A program made the translations under genes and the position numbers. A model generated the notes under the pieces. That model saw only the letters and a program-made list of their open reading frames with translations. It made no database searches and was not told the DNA's origin. A stretch of DNA of 64,000 bases from Zygnema cylindricum (Eukaryota > Streptophyta > Zygnematophyceae > Zygnematales > Zygnemataceae): contig JBBHKE010000743.1 of the NCBI GenBank assembly GCA_037447655.1, positions 124,001-188,000 on the forward strand, written 5' to 3'. Shown piece by piece: positions 10,813 through 21,989 of the stretch (its first letter is position 1; every line of letters starts with the position of its first letter).

Positions 10813-11240
10813 GTTGAGCTTGCTAGTGCGGGGTATGTGGAACCTGATGAGAGAAAGATTAATACACTAATCATGAAACTCCCATATGAGTACGAAGACA
10901 TCATTTACCGTATGCATGGAATGGATGGCTCCTCATGGACTTGAAGCATTACCATGGGGATAATTCTTGTGAGGGAAAGCACTTTGGAGCTTCGCAAGGA
11001 AAGTAACAAGGTGAATGCATTTACAGCTGTTAGTGACTAGCGTAAGCGTGATGAGAAGAACGGCGGTGACGAGCGGAAGCGTGATGAGAGTAGGAAAGAC
11101 AACGGTAAACCTTATCGGAACTCCGGTGGAAAGAGAGGGAGAGGAAAAGAAGGGTGAGCTTTGAAAAAAAGGGTTTGTTTCGCTTGCAGGAAGCCGTGTC
11201 ACTATATGGCAGAGTGTCATTGTTTGGAATAACTTAGAAG

Positions 11241-11716
11241 TTTGTATGTGAATGAGGAGGAAGAAGGGGAAGAGGAGAAAGAGGATGAAGAAATTTTGGA
11301 GCTTCTTAACATCGGTAGAATGGAGAAGAAAGAAAAGTACACAAAAATTATACGAAAGCACAATGTGCTTTTGGAGATGTAAGGGAAGCAAAGGGAAGGG
11401 AGAAACTTGAGGGAGTTAGAAATAATGCGGTTAATTTTATAGATATGTGGGAAAAAAAAACTGGTCGGATAGGGAGACATCAATGAATTCCGAGGAAAGG
11501 GGAGAAGTAAAACTAGAAGAGGTTTCAAAGAATAGGGGAGAAGAGGAATGTTTGACTAAAGGTTTAGGGGAGGAGAAATATAATTTGGGAATAAAAATAG
11601 AAAGTGCTAGTGGAAAGAATTCCATGGGAGAGAGTGAGGAAAGTTCAAAAAATGGGGTAATTATCATAGATGAAAATATAAGTTCGGAAGATGTATATTT
11701 TATGAAGAACTTAGTG
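11241..11716 (+). other. acidic spacer region of CopA, shortened pol
   Basis: Glu/Lys-rich reading frames between the zinc knuckle and the RNase H remnant. They sit where protease, integrase and reverse transcriptase would be and show none of their motifs. Confidence 0.5.
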
Positions 11717-12064
11717 GGGACTCCTGATTTAAGGGTAATTTTGGGGGGTAATGGTTTTGACATCACTAGTGGGAGTGATGCCATCTATGGAGGTGTGCTT
11801 GTAAAAGGGTTAACATCTGGGTGCGTGTTGTAGATAGGGGATGGGACAGGCTGTTTGAACTGCAAGAGAGAATGTGCATGTTGTTCGAATAAAAAATGGA
11901 TGAGATTGATAAAATCCTTGCTCCATGAGCTCGGATTTATGAAAAGTGGGATGCTAAATAAAATATATGATCAGCTAGATGGAAAGTTTACTTCAACTCA
12001 TTTAATGGACCTTACTAAATATGGGGGTGTTTTCTTAAAGTTTTATGAAAGGAAAAGGAAATAG
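11717..12064 (+). pseudogene. RNase H remnant of CopA pol
   Basis: The stretch TPDLRVILGGNGFDITSGSD followed by AIYGG aligns with TRDLWLHLRGDNTNITTWSD followed by ASYGD in CopB RNase H. The following KSLLHELGFMKSG aligns with KSLLQKLEYMESG. A stop at 11831-11833 and frame changes break it, and most catalytic residues are lost. It ends just before the polypurine tract. Confidence 0.7.
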
Positions 12065-12130
12065 AAAAGGAAAAGGAAAAGGGGAAGGGAATGTTTGTTT
12101 ATTTTTTTGTAAGAATTGAAAGGAAATAGA

Positions 12131-12147
12131 CTAGAAAATAAGGGGAG
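12131..12147 (+). promoter_or_regulatory. polypurine tract of CopA
   Basis: CTAGAAAATAAGGGGAG directly precedes the 3' LTR. The identical 17-mer occurs on the minus strand at 49638-49622 before the CopB 3' LTR. It primes plus-strand DNA synthesis. Confidence 0.85.
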
Positions 12148-13301
12148 TGTTGATATTTGAGTATTTCCTAGGTCTTTATTTAGGATAGGAAAAAAAGTAG
12201 AGGCAGTTTGCCTCTGACTCCCTTCTCTAAGCCCCCACACTTGTTGTGGTCAATGGAGGCTGGAGAGGGAGCTAGAGCCATGGCTTCCTAAGCTCTCTAG
12301 AGAGACAAGAGTAGAAAATGGTAGGCTTACTAAAAAGGTATTTGACAGACCCAGGATTTGATCTTGGTACCTACCGTCCGTCAAACAACCCGTAGTCGTT
12401 AGCTTTATCCGTTTAGTCTAAGACAAGTGCTAAAACATGTAGGGTTTGAAATATATCTAAATAGTTACACGTAGGGTTTTCCATTTAAATAGATTACGGT
12501 ATATAGGGCATAGAAACACTTGTACTTTAAGTACCAGGCGAAACAAATAGTACGGACATTTGTTTCAACGTTCCGCATTAAATCCCAATATAAATCGGAC
12601 GGCCGTGGTTAAGCACCAGCTTCGCGGAAAGGATAATCTGGCATTTTGCGGACGTCACCACTCCAAATGACACGTGGCAAAATCGTACGGGTTGCGGAAT
12701 CTCTAGAACGCAAGATAACAAGTGTGGATGTGACAGGTGTCACCTGTATGGTCATATCGTACAGTTGCCGTACAAAAAGTACTCTGGCGCTTGTACTTTT
12801 TCTGTACAGTACAATCTTCTGATTGGCGCCGTACTTGAGTAGAAAGGGTTTAGAGAGGGACTAGGACTTAGAATTTTTGGGTAGGTAGCCGCCTCTCTCC
12901 CAAAGAGCACCTTGTATAAAAGGCTAACTTTGAGCAGCCATAACTATAAACTTAGTTGACCATTTTCAGCGATTCTTTTTGCTGCCGACTCAAAGGAGTT
13001 TAAGCTACACACGGGTGTAGTCGGTCAGAGTGTTGTCCTGCCAAGGTGGCTGCATTTCTACGGTAAAGTCAAAGTGGGGAATGTTATCCAATACTCATAT
13101 TCTAACTTTGCATTTTGTGGTGGAAATGAGCACACAAAAAGTTTTATTTCTCTTGGGTAAAGCTCTAATGGGGTTCTGATTGTTTGGGGATTGCTCAAGG
13201 GGTCAATCATTTGGGTTTATATAAACTTGGAGTCGACACTATCTAGATTAGCTTCTTTGGACCTGCGAATTCTATGTGGCAATGGAGCCCATAGAATTTC
13301 A
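12148..13301 (+). repeat. 3' LTR of CopA
   Basis: 1,154 bp, TGTTGATATTTG to ATAGAATTTCA, directly followed by the target duplication ACCTT. It carries its own copy of the gag start (ATGGAGCCC at 13282), so the start codon belongs to the LTR. The antisense A/B-box pair lies at 12409-12420 and 12354-12364. Confidence 0.9.
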
Positions 13302-13429
13302 ACCTTGTTGATGCACAACACTATTAAAATACAAAAATTTATAACACTCCTACGCACACCAAAATATATTAGTGAACATAACACAACAATGTACACTTTC
13401 GCGCCATCACGCGAAAACACGGTCTGCCG

Positions 13430-13921
13430 CTCAATTTGAGGTAGTTACTAGTTACGACTCACTTTGTGCCATTTATCCTTAGTTCACCACTCGAGCCATT
13501 CACTTCACTTTGAGGTAGTTACTCGTTAGGACTCACTCTGAGCCTCGAGCCACTCACTTCGAGCTAGTCTATCATATCCACCCACTTTTTACCTTGAAAA
13601 CACTTAGTTTGAGCCACACAATATACAATTGTCATCCTCAATCACTCATTTCGGGCGAATAACTCACCTCCATTCAATATGCGACACTAATTATAACCAC
13701 TCAGTCCTTTTCACTTGTAAGAAGTTACTCACGTGGAAAGACTCACCTCGATTCTGTCACCTTAACGAACTGACTCATAACTAGTCACTACGCGCCACTC
13801 ATCTCCTACCAGTCACTTCTAAGCCGCTCAACACCAACCGCTCGATCGAAGTTATTCATTATAAACCACTCACCTTGACCACTTATTTTGAGCCACCTAA
13901 CATGAACCACGCACTCCGATT
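13430..13921. repeat. degenerate ACTCACTT/GAGCCACTCA repeat region
   Basis: Imperfect short repeats of GAGCCACTCACTT and GAGGTAGTTACT run up to the solo LTR and resume after it (14957-15060). The LTR therefore inserted into an older satellite-like tract. No gene. Confidence 0.6.
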
Positions 13922-14961
13922 TGTTGAAATTTATAGATTTCTAGAGTATTTTATAGGTTTAAATATGTTTTTATATAAGAAAAAAAAAAGGACGGACAGC
14001 CTGCCTCCACCTCCGCTCTCTAGCTCCCATACTTGTTGTAGTCACTGAAGGTAAGAGAGAGAGGTTGATCCATGGCTGCCTTAGTTCAACAGACAACTAT
14101 TTTTAGTAGGTTACTAAAAATATACTTGACGGACCAGAGATTTGATCCCGGTACTTGCGGTTCGTCAAGTTGATCGGTAGCGGTCAGCTTTATCCTAATA
14201 GACTAGGACCAATGCTAAGTGCTATAGTATGTGATAGATATATATTTAGTTCGCGTGGATAAAATTCATTTAACTAGAGCTGTATACGGCGTATATAGAT
14301 TCAGTTTTTATAAGGTACGTCGTACGACGCTAATTCAAAACGGATACCACGCATTTTATTTCGACATCGGAACAAATGTCGCGCAAGTATTTATTACGGC
14401 TAAGATTGCGTCTCGCATAAAATCCAACGGCGCACATCATCGTCGAAATCCCGGAGTGGTCACTTTGGCGTTTTGTGACATGGCATGACCTGGAGCCACG
14501 TGGAGAGATGACATTCGGTCATAGGAATTCCGAGGGACGTACGGAAGAGTGAAAAGCGGACACGCGTCCACTTAATAGCCTTGTCGTACATGGGCCGTAC
14601 AAAAGGTACATCGGCAGTAGTACTTTTTTGTACGATACAGTAATCTGATTGGTCCGTACTTCAATAGATAGGAGTTATTAAAGAGAATCAGGACAAAATT
14701 TTGGTAGGTAGTCACCTCTCCCTTTGAGAGTTTGTGCAAATTGGCATTTTTACTGCCTCATAACTTATCGCCTGGTTCGCCGTTTTCAGTGATTTTTTTT
14801 GCTACGGACTGAGGGGGAGTCCAGGCTGCACAAGGGTGTAGTCAAATTGTCAGTTTGCCTTCTTGGGCAGCAGTGGTCGTGGCTTAAAGTGGGTTAGTTA
14901 AATACTATCTAGAGGCTTCCTATATTCTGTAGTCCAATGGAGGACACAGAATTGCACGATT
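13917..14961 (+). mobile_element. solo copia LTR with 5-bp TSD
   Basis: LTR 13922-14956 (1,035 bp), TGTTGAAATT to ACAGAATTGCA, flanked by perfect CGATT duplications (13917-13921 and 14957-14961). It is related to the CopA LTR. Its last 20 bases again start with ATGG (14937) and read MEDTEL, like MEVTEL in CopB. Because no internal region is attached, it independently proves that the gag start is LTR sequence. An antisense A-box (TAGTCTATTAGG, 14205-14194) and B-box-like stretch (GGATCAAATCT, 14148-14138) are present. A solo LTR arises by LTR-LTR recombination. Confidence 0.93.
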
Positions 14962-15061
14962 CACTCACTTAAAGTAAGTCACTCTAATCCATTTACTTAG
15001 AGCCACTCATTCCATGCCTCTTACTCTTAAATAACAAGTCTTTAAATTTAGTTTCATAGGT

Positions 15062-15510
15062 CATGTTGATCTTGTTACTCATCATTAACGCCCTTTTGAG
15101 CTTTAAGAGAGAGAAAACGACCTAATGAAATTGGCAAAAATGGTAATTTGGAATGTAGACTACCATTTTGTTTTCAGAGAAGATATGCACCAATGATCTT
15201 CATATGCGAGCACCATTAGTGGTGTATTGGCAGCTGCATTTCACATAGATTAAAAATATTTGGAAAACGAGTCACGTCCCAACCCACATGTTGGCGTCAT
15301 TGCAATATCAATAATATTGTATTTGTTTTGTTTAAACACATTGAAAATATTTAAATCTAGCCTTAAATTTTTGTGAACTAAGACTTGAAAAACATGGACC
15401 ATGAAATAACATTTTAAAATAATAAAAGATTGTAGAATCTCATAGTATATTAAAAATACCTACTTTTAATTATATAGAAAGGTCACATTACCTAAAAATA
15501 ATGTAAAATG
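15062..15510. other. no gene seen
   Basis: AT-rich sequence without coding or repeat structure that I can support. Confidence 0.5.
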
Positions 15511-15518
15511 CCACTCTA

Positions 15519-16773
15519 CATCGCGAATCGTAATTATAGTAAATAACGCTAATTCGGTTGCCCTAAATTTCGACTCTATCACGTTAAATGGAGTAAATGA
15601 TTCTAATTTTTTCATTATACTATTTAAGGTACTTTTTGAATGAGCGTTAATAACTCTAATACAGTGTCGTTTTTAATAGTGTGGCGCACCGTCGGTGTTT
15701 GACTGTGCAAAATAGTACTTTATTAAAGAAAAAAGTATAAATAATGATTTAATACACAACGTTATCATGTATTTACGTTTTAATAAACCGCGTAGTGCAA
15801 ACGTCATAGTGACGATAAACTGTAAGTTTTGTCAGATTCTGTACGAATACCTAATTTACAGTAGAGATATTCAGCGCATCAAATTATAATACTTAAATAA
15901 ATTAGAGAAAGGGTGCGTCTCCATTTACTTGAAACTTAAAGAATTTGCTTTGTTTTTTAGCTCAGATACGGCGGGCCTGGATTTTGGGTGTCCATATGTG
16001 TACCAAACGAATCCCTTAAGGGAGTGACGATTGTATACGTCGACAATGCCCATGACGGCTATCGACAGTGTACAATCTGTGATGACGCACGTTATTTTTT
16101 GTAATTGCTTGACGTCGCATGACTTTTCGTAACATTGTAGACGTACCACTTTCCAGTCTGTGCTGTTTCACGGTTGAAGAAGTTTTACTTTGCCTTTGCG
16201 TCTCTTGTCCGCTCGACGTGAAATGGCATCGGATCTTGAGACCCCTGGCGAAATAAAATCCGGACCAAGTGCAAACGGACAAAACCAAACAGATTATGTA
16301 CTTTGCTTTGTCGTACTTGAACGCAAACGGACAAGGATCGTGCAATTTTTGTAGTCGCTTGAATTCTTTTAAAATTTGCTGAATAATTTGTACACGTGCG
16401 AATACGTGTTTCAATTTGTATTTCGAAAATTCTTTGTTTTAAAACACATCTTCCCTGTGTTTTAAAGAAAAGTTTGAAGATGAAGTTGTTTGGCGTGGGT
16501 TGAAGAACACAAAAAGACAACATGAAGTACATCTTAAATTCGATGATGACGCAAAATGTACTTCTCATTTTCTCTATTTTTTTGTATGGTTGACACTTAC
16601 GTGGTACGGCTCTAAGTTTTACAAGAAAACGACAGAAAAAAACCCTTACTTAGGCACATGGAGACGCACCCTAAATTCCTTTTTGAAAAAGTTATATCAC
16701 ACAAATTAGAGTTCATAACTCAAATTATTTTGTTCTCCTTTTTTACTCTAATTTTTTATAATTACGATTCGCG
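15519..16773. mobile_element. TA-target MITE interrupted by a second MITE
   Basis: Left end TA then CATCGCGAATCGTAATTATA. Right end TATAATTACGATTCGCG then TA. The subterminal sequence (TTCGACTCTATCAC, TTCTAATTTTTTCATTAT) matches the MITE at 33598-34215. The 761-bp PIF-like element at 15911-16671 is nested inside. The right terminus lacks the final GTG of the family. Confidence 0.7.
15911..16671. mobile_element. PIF/Harbinger-like MITE, copy 1
   Basis: Termini GGGTGCGTCTCCAT and ATGGAGACGCACCC. Flanks are AAA and TAA, close to the TAA duplication of copy 2. 761 bp, homologous throughout to 42702-43469. Minus-strand open frames inside both copies share the stretch MPFHVERT, but copy 1 is frameshifted relative to copy 2 and no family is recognised. 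Confidence 0.75.
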
Positions 16774-17962
16774 TAATTGTTTATTCTGTACAATTTTCAA
16801 GCCCCACAAGTGCATCACCCGGGAGGTGGTCGTACTTAATATAGTGGAACTGGCAACTCAACGTAAGCATTACAACGTCAGCACAAAATTGCTGTCAGAG
16901 TACGACAAGTGCACTTAAAATAGTGTCAGCTCAGCGTACACATTACAAATTCAGCACACAATTTGGCGCGAACTGCCAGAATTAGTATTACTGTTTTTTA
17001 GTATTCGAGATTAAAACACAAAATAGCGTACCTAACATTAAAATGTGGTTACGGTAATTGAACTTTCATTTCACGCTATTAACGGTGGACACTGTGCAGT
17101 GTTGTGCCATGTACGGAATTGGGTTGGAAAATCCCTTAGAAGGTGAAAATAAAATTCTCACATGAGATTCGATTATTGTTTCGAAGCAACGGTGTCCACA
17201 GCGACCTAATCCAACCGTCCAATAACACGAAATATAATCTATCGCGATAAAATATTTATCGTAAAATTGTAGTAAAGTATAACACGGTTTTGCCGAAAAG
17301 CGGAAAAGGCGAAAACTATACTTTTCTAAAGTACGCACTGTACGATAAAATCTCTGAACAGTTTTTTGCACTTTCTTTGTACTGTATTTTGGAGCGCTGG
17401 ACTTTTGCAGGAAACGTCCGTCAACTGCTTGGCAGGCAACTTCCTGGAACTGGCTTCTCCTGGCTTCTCTTGCAAAGAAGATTAGGGTTTACTTGTTAGT
17501 AAGACAAAATTTGAATTTTTGAGCTCTTTGGAGAGACTCTAAGCATTTTGAAGAGACTGTAAGCATTTTGGAGAGACTGTAAGCAGTTGCAGCCATTTTG
17601 AAGCAGAGTAGAAGGAATGTTGGAGGATTTTACAGATTTATTTAGGAAGTTTTTTGGCGCTTGTTTTGAATTTTTTTGATACGAGGCAATCTGATGAAGT
17701 TTTTAAAAGAAGCTTTACTAAGGATTTGAAAGAACGCAGTCTTAAAACTGTACAAATATTTTGCAAAGGTTTCTTTTTCAAGGCCATCTTTTTAAAAGAA
17801 TCCTTGCAGTATTTCCAAAATTCAATTTAAACCTAATTTTACAAGACCTCACTTTGAAAAACTTAACTTTGCTACAAGTTAACAAAAATTAGGGTTTCGG
17901 AAGGAGTCAGGCTGGCTCCTTCACAGAATACAGGGAAGAGCCGTGCCACGCGGACCCATGGG
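16774..17962. other. upstream region of the VTT gene, with short tandem repeats
   Basis: No gene recognised. At about 17527-17590 a 24-bp unit with core GGAGAGACTGTAAGCATTTT is repeated about three times. The region just upstream of 17963 may hold the promoter and 5' UTR of the VTT gene. No TATA box can be assigned. Confidence 0.4.
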
Positions 17963-20900
17963 ATGGGGACACGTGGCGCGGCCTCCACCAATGTGAATGG
18001 GATTGCGCTTGTGGCCGCCATGTGTCGAATGCTCTTCGCAGGAGCCTCCGTCGGACGAGTGCTCCTCCTCATATTGATCATAGGAGGATTGATAGGAGGC
18101 CTTGTCATGCTGCCTGTGGAACAGGTATGTTTCTTTCCCCCCTCCTCTCTCTCTCTTTCTCTCTCTCTCTCCCTCTCCCTCTCCCTCGACCTCCTGTCTC
18201 ACTATTCCCTCTATGCCAGGGCTTTCTCTTACCTTTCATACATAAATTTCTTATCTTTCTTGAATTGTTAAGAATTTTACCACTCTGTCCTTCGCGAATG
18301 GTAAAGCTCCCAAAGCACTTTCTGTCTCTTCCCTTGTTCGTCTGGTCTCTCATTCCTGCTCCTTTCATATCATCAGTGCTTCTCTTCTACTTTTCTGCAC
18401 ATTGTACGTTAGTGATTTAATTTCTCTGGCGCTTTTGTTAATTCCAGTTGTTCATCATCTATATTAATATCAGATATTGAATACTGGACATGAGAATCTG
18501 TGAATCCCAAGACTAAAGACGAGCAGTGTCTTTCAAAATCCTACTCGAGTACATCATTTACACATTACTCAAGGAAAAATACATTTCATTAGTCACATCG
18601 TAACAACCCTCAGCCGTCATATGTATTCTTGGCACCATCATGTATATTCTTGTGCCCATTTTTTGAAACTTCACCAATGCAAATTTCTATAATGAGGCTC
18701 TTTATGTTCAGCAAACGCATCATACAGCCTTGCATTGCCCAGTTTTTTTAGCTTGATGGATAGAGAAGTTTTGTATTCTGTTATTTTATCTCCTATTATA
18801 TGTCTGTAGAATATGTCAAAAGTGCCACAGCTTTCATTGAAGTTTCATCTACGGATGCTTTGAGTTTTTGATTCAAAGCACTAGTAGACGTGGTTGTCCT
18901 TTCTATGAAGACCTAGACCTTTTTCCAACCCATTCCTGACCTGTTTTCAACTGGGACCCGTAATGAGAGTAAATCTCAACCAGAGGTTATCCTGCTTGAG
19001 AGACAATCCAAGCCCCTGTTAATGTAATTTCTCTGTGCTATTTTTGTGTGCCTTTTGGTTTTTTCAAGGTTCGGTCTTTATCTGTTGTTTTGTGGAAAGT
19101 TTGCTAATCTGATAAGGAAAAAGAGGAGAAGAAGTTTTCTTATGTCCCCTTTGAAAGCTGGTTGTGAAGTTGACATGTCCGAGGTCTCCAACCTTTCTTT
19201 TTATTTAATTTCCTTCTTTTGAAGTTTCCTTTCTGGTTCGAGGTATCTTTTCCCTAAAGAATTAAAAAAAACAGGTGTGTGAATGAGTCTAAAAAACAAT
19301 TTATGATTTAATAAACTGTTAGATATACTTAATACCATGTATCCTGAGTACGATATACTAACTTTTTGCCCCTCTCTTTCTCTCTCCTTTTCTATCTCTT
19401 TCCCCACGCTATCTCCTCCCTCACCCTCCCTGCTTTTCTCTCCTGTTGCTTGTACCTCTCCCTTCTCTTTCCCTCTCCCTCTCCCTGTCTTTCCCTTTCC
19501 CTGTCTCTCCCTCTCCCTCTCCCTGTCTTTCCCTCTCCGTCTCCTGTCTTTCCCTCTCCCTCTCCCTGTCTTTCCCTTTCCCCACTTCTTTCCTCTCCCT
19601 GTCGGTTTTCAATTTTGTGACAGTTTTTGAGAGACTTTCTTGTTTGGCTCAAACATGGTGTCGGCCCGTGGGGACCTCTTATAATGTGGGTTATTCTTAT
19701 TTATCCCTCATGGGACTTTTTGCCGTATTAATTGCATATAAACTTTTCGGTGGTTCAATCCCACATAAAATCGATGACTTTTTTTTGTTTTTTCTTTTTG
19801 GATTTTTTTTTTTTGGCATCCATCTTTTTGATGGTAAATGAGATTGTAGCTGCTGTTTTTCTCTTTTTTTAAGTTCAACGTCTTATGTTTTTTCTTTTCT
19901 CTCTCTCTCTCTCTCGCTCTCCCCCCTTCTCCTGCTCTCTTTCTCTCCTTCTCCCTCTCTCTCTCTCCTCTCTCTCTTTTCTTTTTTGTTGCATTGGGGG
20001 TTCTTATTCTGTTTTGTAACCTTTTCTATATTTTATCGACCTTTGAGATGCACTGTAACTATAAAGATATATAAAAGCTCACAAATATCTGAAAACCCAG
20101 ACCTTTGAAACTGTTATAAAAACCTTTAAATCTTGTAAAACCCTAGAAAAACTCCCGAAATATCACTTAATAATACCAGAGAAGCTTTCTCAAGTTGTCT
20201 TCTTCATCTAAGGTTTTGCAAAATGTGAAGTATTGACCACCTTAGTTGTGGTCCATGCTAATTTTGAACTAAGGTTTTATAACGTTTTATTTATTTATTT
20301 TAAGTGAACTAAAAAAGGAAAAGGAAAAACATCTGGTTAAAATGACTCACAATAATGCAATTTGGAAATTTCGAACCAATGTAGTGTTTGTCTTTTTCTT
20401 TATTTATCTATTTAGTTTTTTTATGAGCTCGCAGAAATCTGGTTAAAGTGGCACACAATTCTTATAATCTGGGAAAATTTGAACAAATAATAGTGCTGGG
20501 TCAGTACACAATTTAATGTATAAACACAATTCTCAAACAGTGGTGTTTAGGTCTACTTCAAATTTTAAAACTCTAAAATTGGATTACTGTGAGTAGAGTA
20601 TCTTGCTAATTTGAAAAGGTTCATTCTTCATTAAATTGTGATCATTTGGACTTTGTTTATTGCTTTTCTTGTCCTTTTCACTTTTTTTTATTACTTTTCG
20701 TCTTTTTCATTTTTCTTACTTTTGCAGGGCTGCTGCTTATATTCCTCTCACTGTACTTGCATTACCAGGCTCCATCCTCACTGTACGGTCTCTCTCTCTT
20801 CCCCCTCTCTCCTTCTCTCCCTCTCTTCCTTTTCTTCCCTCTCCAAATTTCCAGAAAACTCTCAAATAACTCTCAAAAGTCCTCCTCCCCTCTCTCTCCT

Positions 20901-21246
20901 CTTCTATCCTCTCTCTTCTCTCCTCCACCCCCCCTTCCACACCTCCCTCCTCCTTATCCCTCTCGCTCTCCCTCTCCCTTCTCCCTCTCTTTCCCTCTCA
21001 TTTTATTTTTCTTGATTTTTCTGCCGTCTCCACATGTCTTTTTGGCCTTTCGTCACCATTACAAAATCCGACACTAATTGTGATGGGCTATTCTTCTTCC
21101 ATTGTACTTTTGCGCTTTTTTTGTCTCATTCAGCTCGGAGGAGGATACGTTTTCGGTTTGACAGTTGGCTTCATCGCAGACTCCATTGGATCGACAGCTG
21201 GCGCCACTGCAGCGTTTCTCGTGGGAAAAACGGTAAGTATTTTAGT

Positions 21247-21322
<76 letters not shown>

Positions 21323-21943
21323 CCCCCTTTGCGGGATCGGTGAAAGGTGCTGGGTGATTTATATTTCTTTTTCGTTTGGAGTCAAAGTCTGGTATTTAGG
21401 ATGGAGAAATGGATACTTTATTGTTATATTTCTACATTTTTAATGGAAATAGCTGATGTGGGAATAGAAAAATGCTGGGGATCGGGGTATAAATGGGTTT
21501 CAAAAACAGATTGGAAGATCCTACGTGACTGGAAAGCTAAGGGACTTTCCACAATTTCAAGCGATTGCAAGTGCGATTGCGAAATCTGGATTTAAGGTGA
21601 GTGAAAAATTAAAGCCAAAGTCTCCCTCTCCCTCCCTCTGTCCCTCCCTAAAAATATATGTCAAACATATTTGGATAGATTTTTATCACATTGTAATCAC
21701 GATTTTAAAGTTTGCTAAAATGCCTTGCAAAGATTCGTTAACACATTTCCCCTCTTTTTCTCTCTTCATGTTCCCTCTTTTTTGTACATTTGTTTATCTC
21801 AGACTTTTATTAAAAAGCTAATATTGGTGAGCTATGTTGTTTCTTACTAAGATTAGTCTTCTCCATACAAACTTACTCTTTGAACTTCCGGTGTTCATTA
21901 ATTTTATACACCGGATGTTGACATATTTTAACCGAATAGGAAT

Positions 21944-21989
<46 letters not shown>

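Larger units (their letters stand above)
10002..11240 (+). pseudogene. gag of CopA, decayed
   Basis: Starts at ATG 10002 inside the LTR (MEPIEIQVMGPPSWVP) and is collinear with CopB gag (MEVTELQVMGPPSRVP). Stops follow after about 58 codons. Homology continues through the helical gag region (FCNDIA near 10580 and 10785) to a CCHC zinc knuckle near 11180-11215, read as CFACRKPCHYMAEC, in which the Gly usual before His is replaced by Cys. A 201-bp tandem duplication lies inside. The product would have packaged element RNA into cytoplasmic particles. Confidence 0.75.
8877..13306 (+). mobile_element. Ty1/copia LTR retrotransposon CopA, internally deleted, 5-bp TSD
   Basis: Element 8882-13301 is flanked by the perfect target-site duplication ACCTT (8877-8881 and 13302-13306). 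The LTRs start TGTTGATATTTG and end CA. The internal part is only 2.1 kb, against 4.4 kb in CopB. It keeps the primer site, a decayed gag with a zinc knuckle, a remnant of RNase H and the polypurine tract, but protease, integrase and reverse transcriptase are missing. It is therefore a non-autonomous deletion derivative. The two LTRs differ at many positions, so the insertion is not recent. Confidence 0.92.

Noticed and set aside
14194-14205. Genuine tRNA gene in the solo LTR
   Set aside because: A- and B-box-like motifs and a T-arm are visible, but no convincing acceptor stem or D-stem pairing. Kept as a finding, not as a tRNA.
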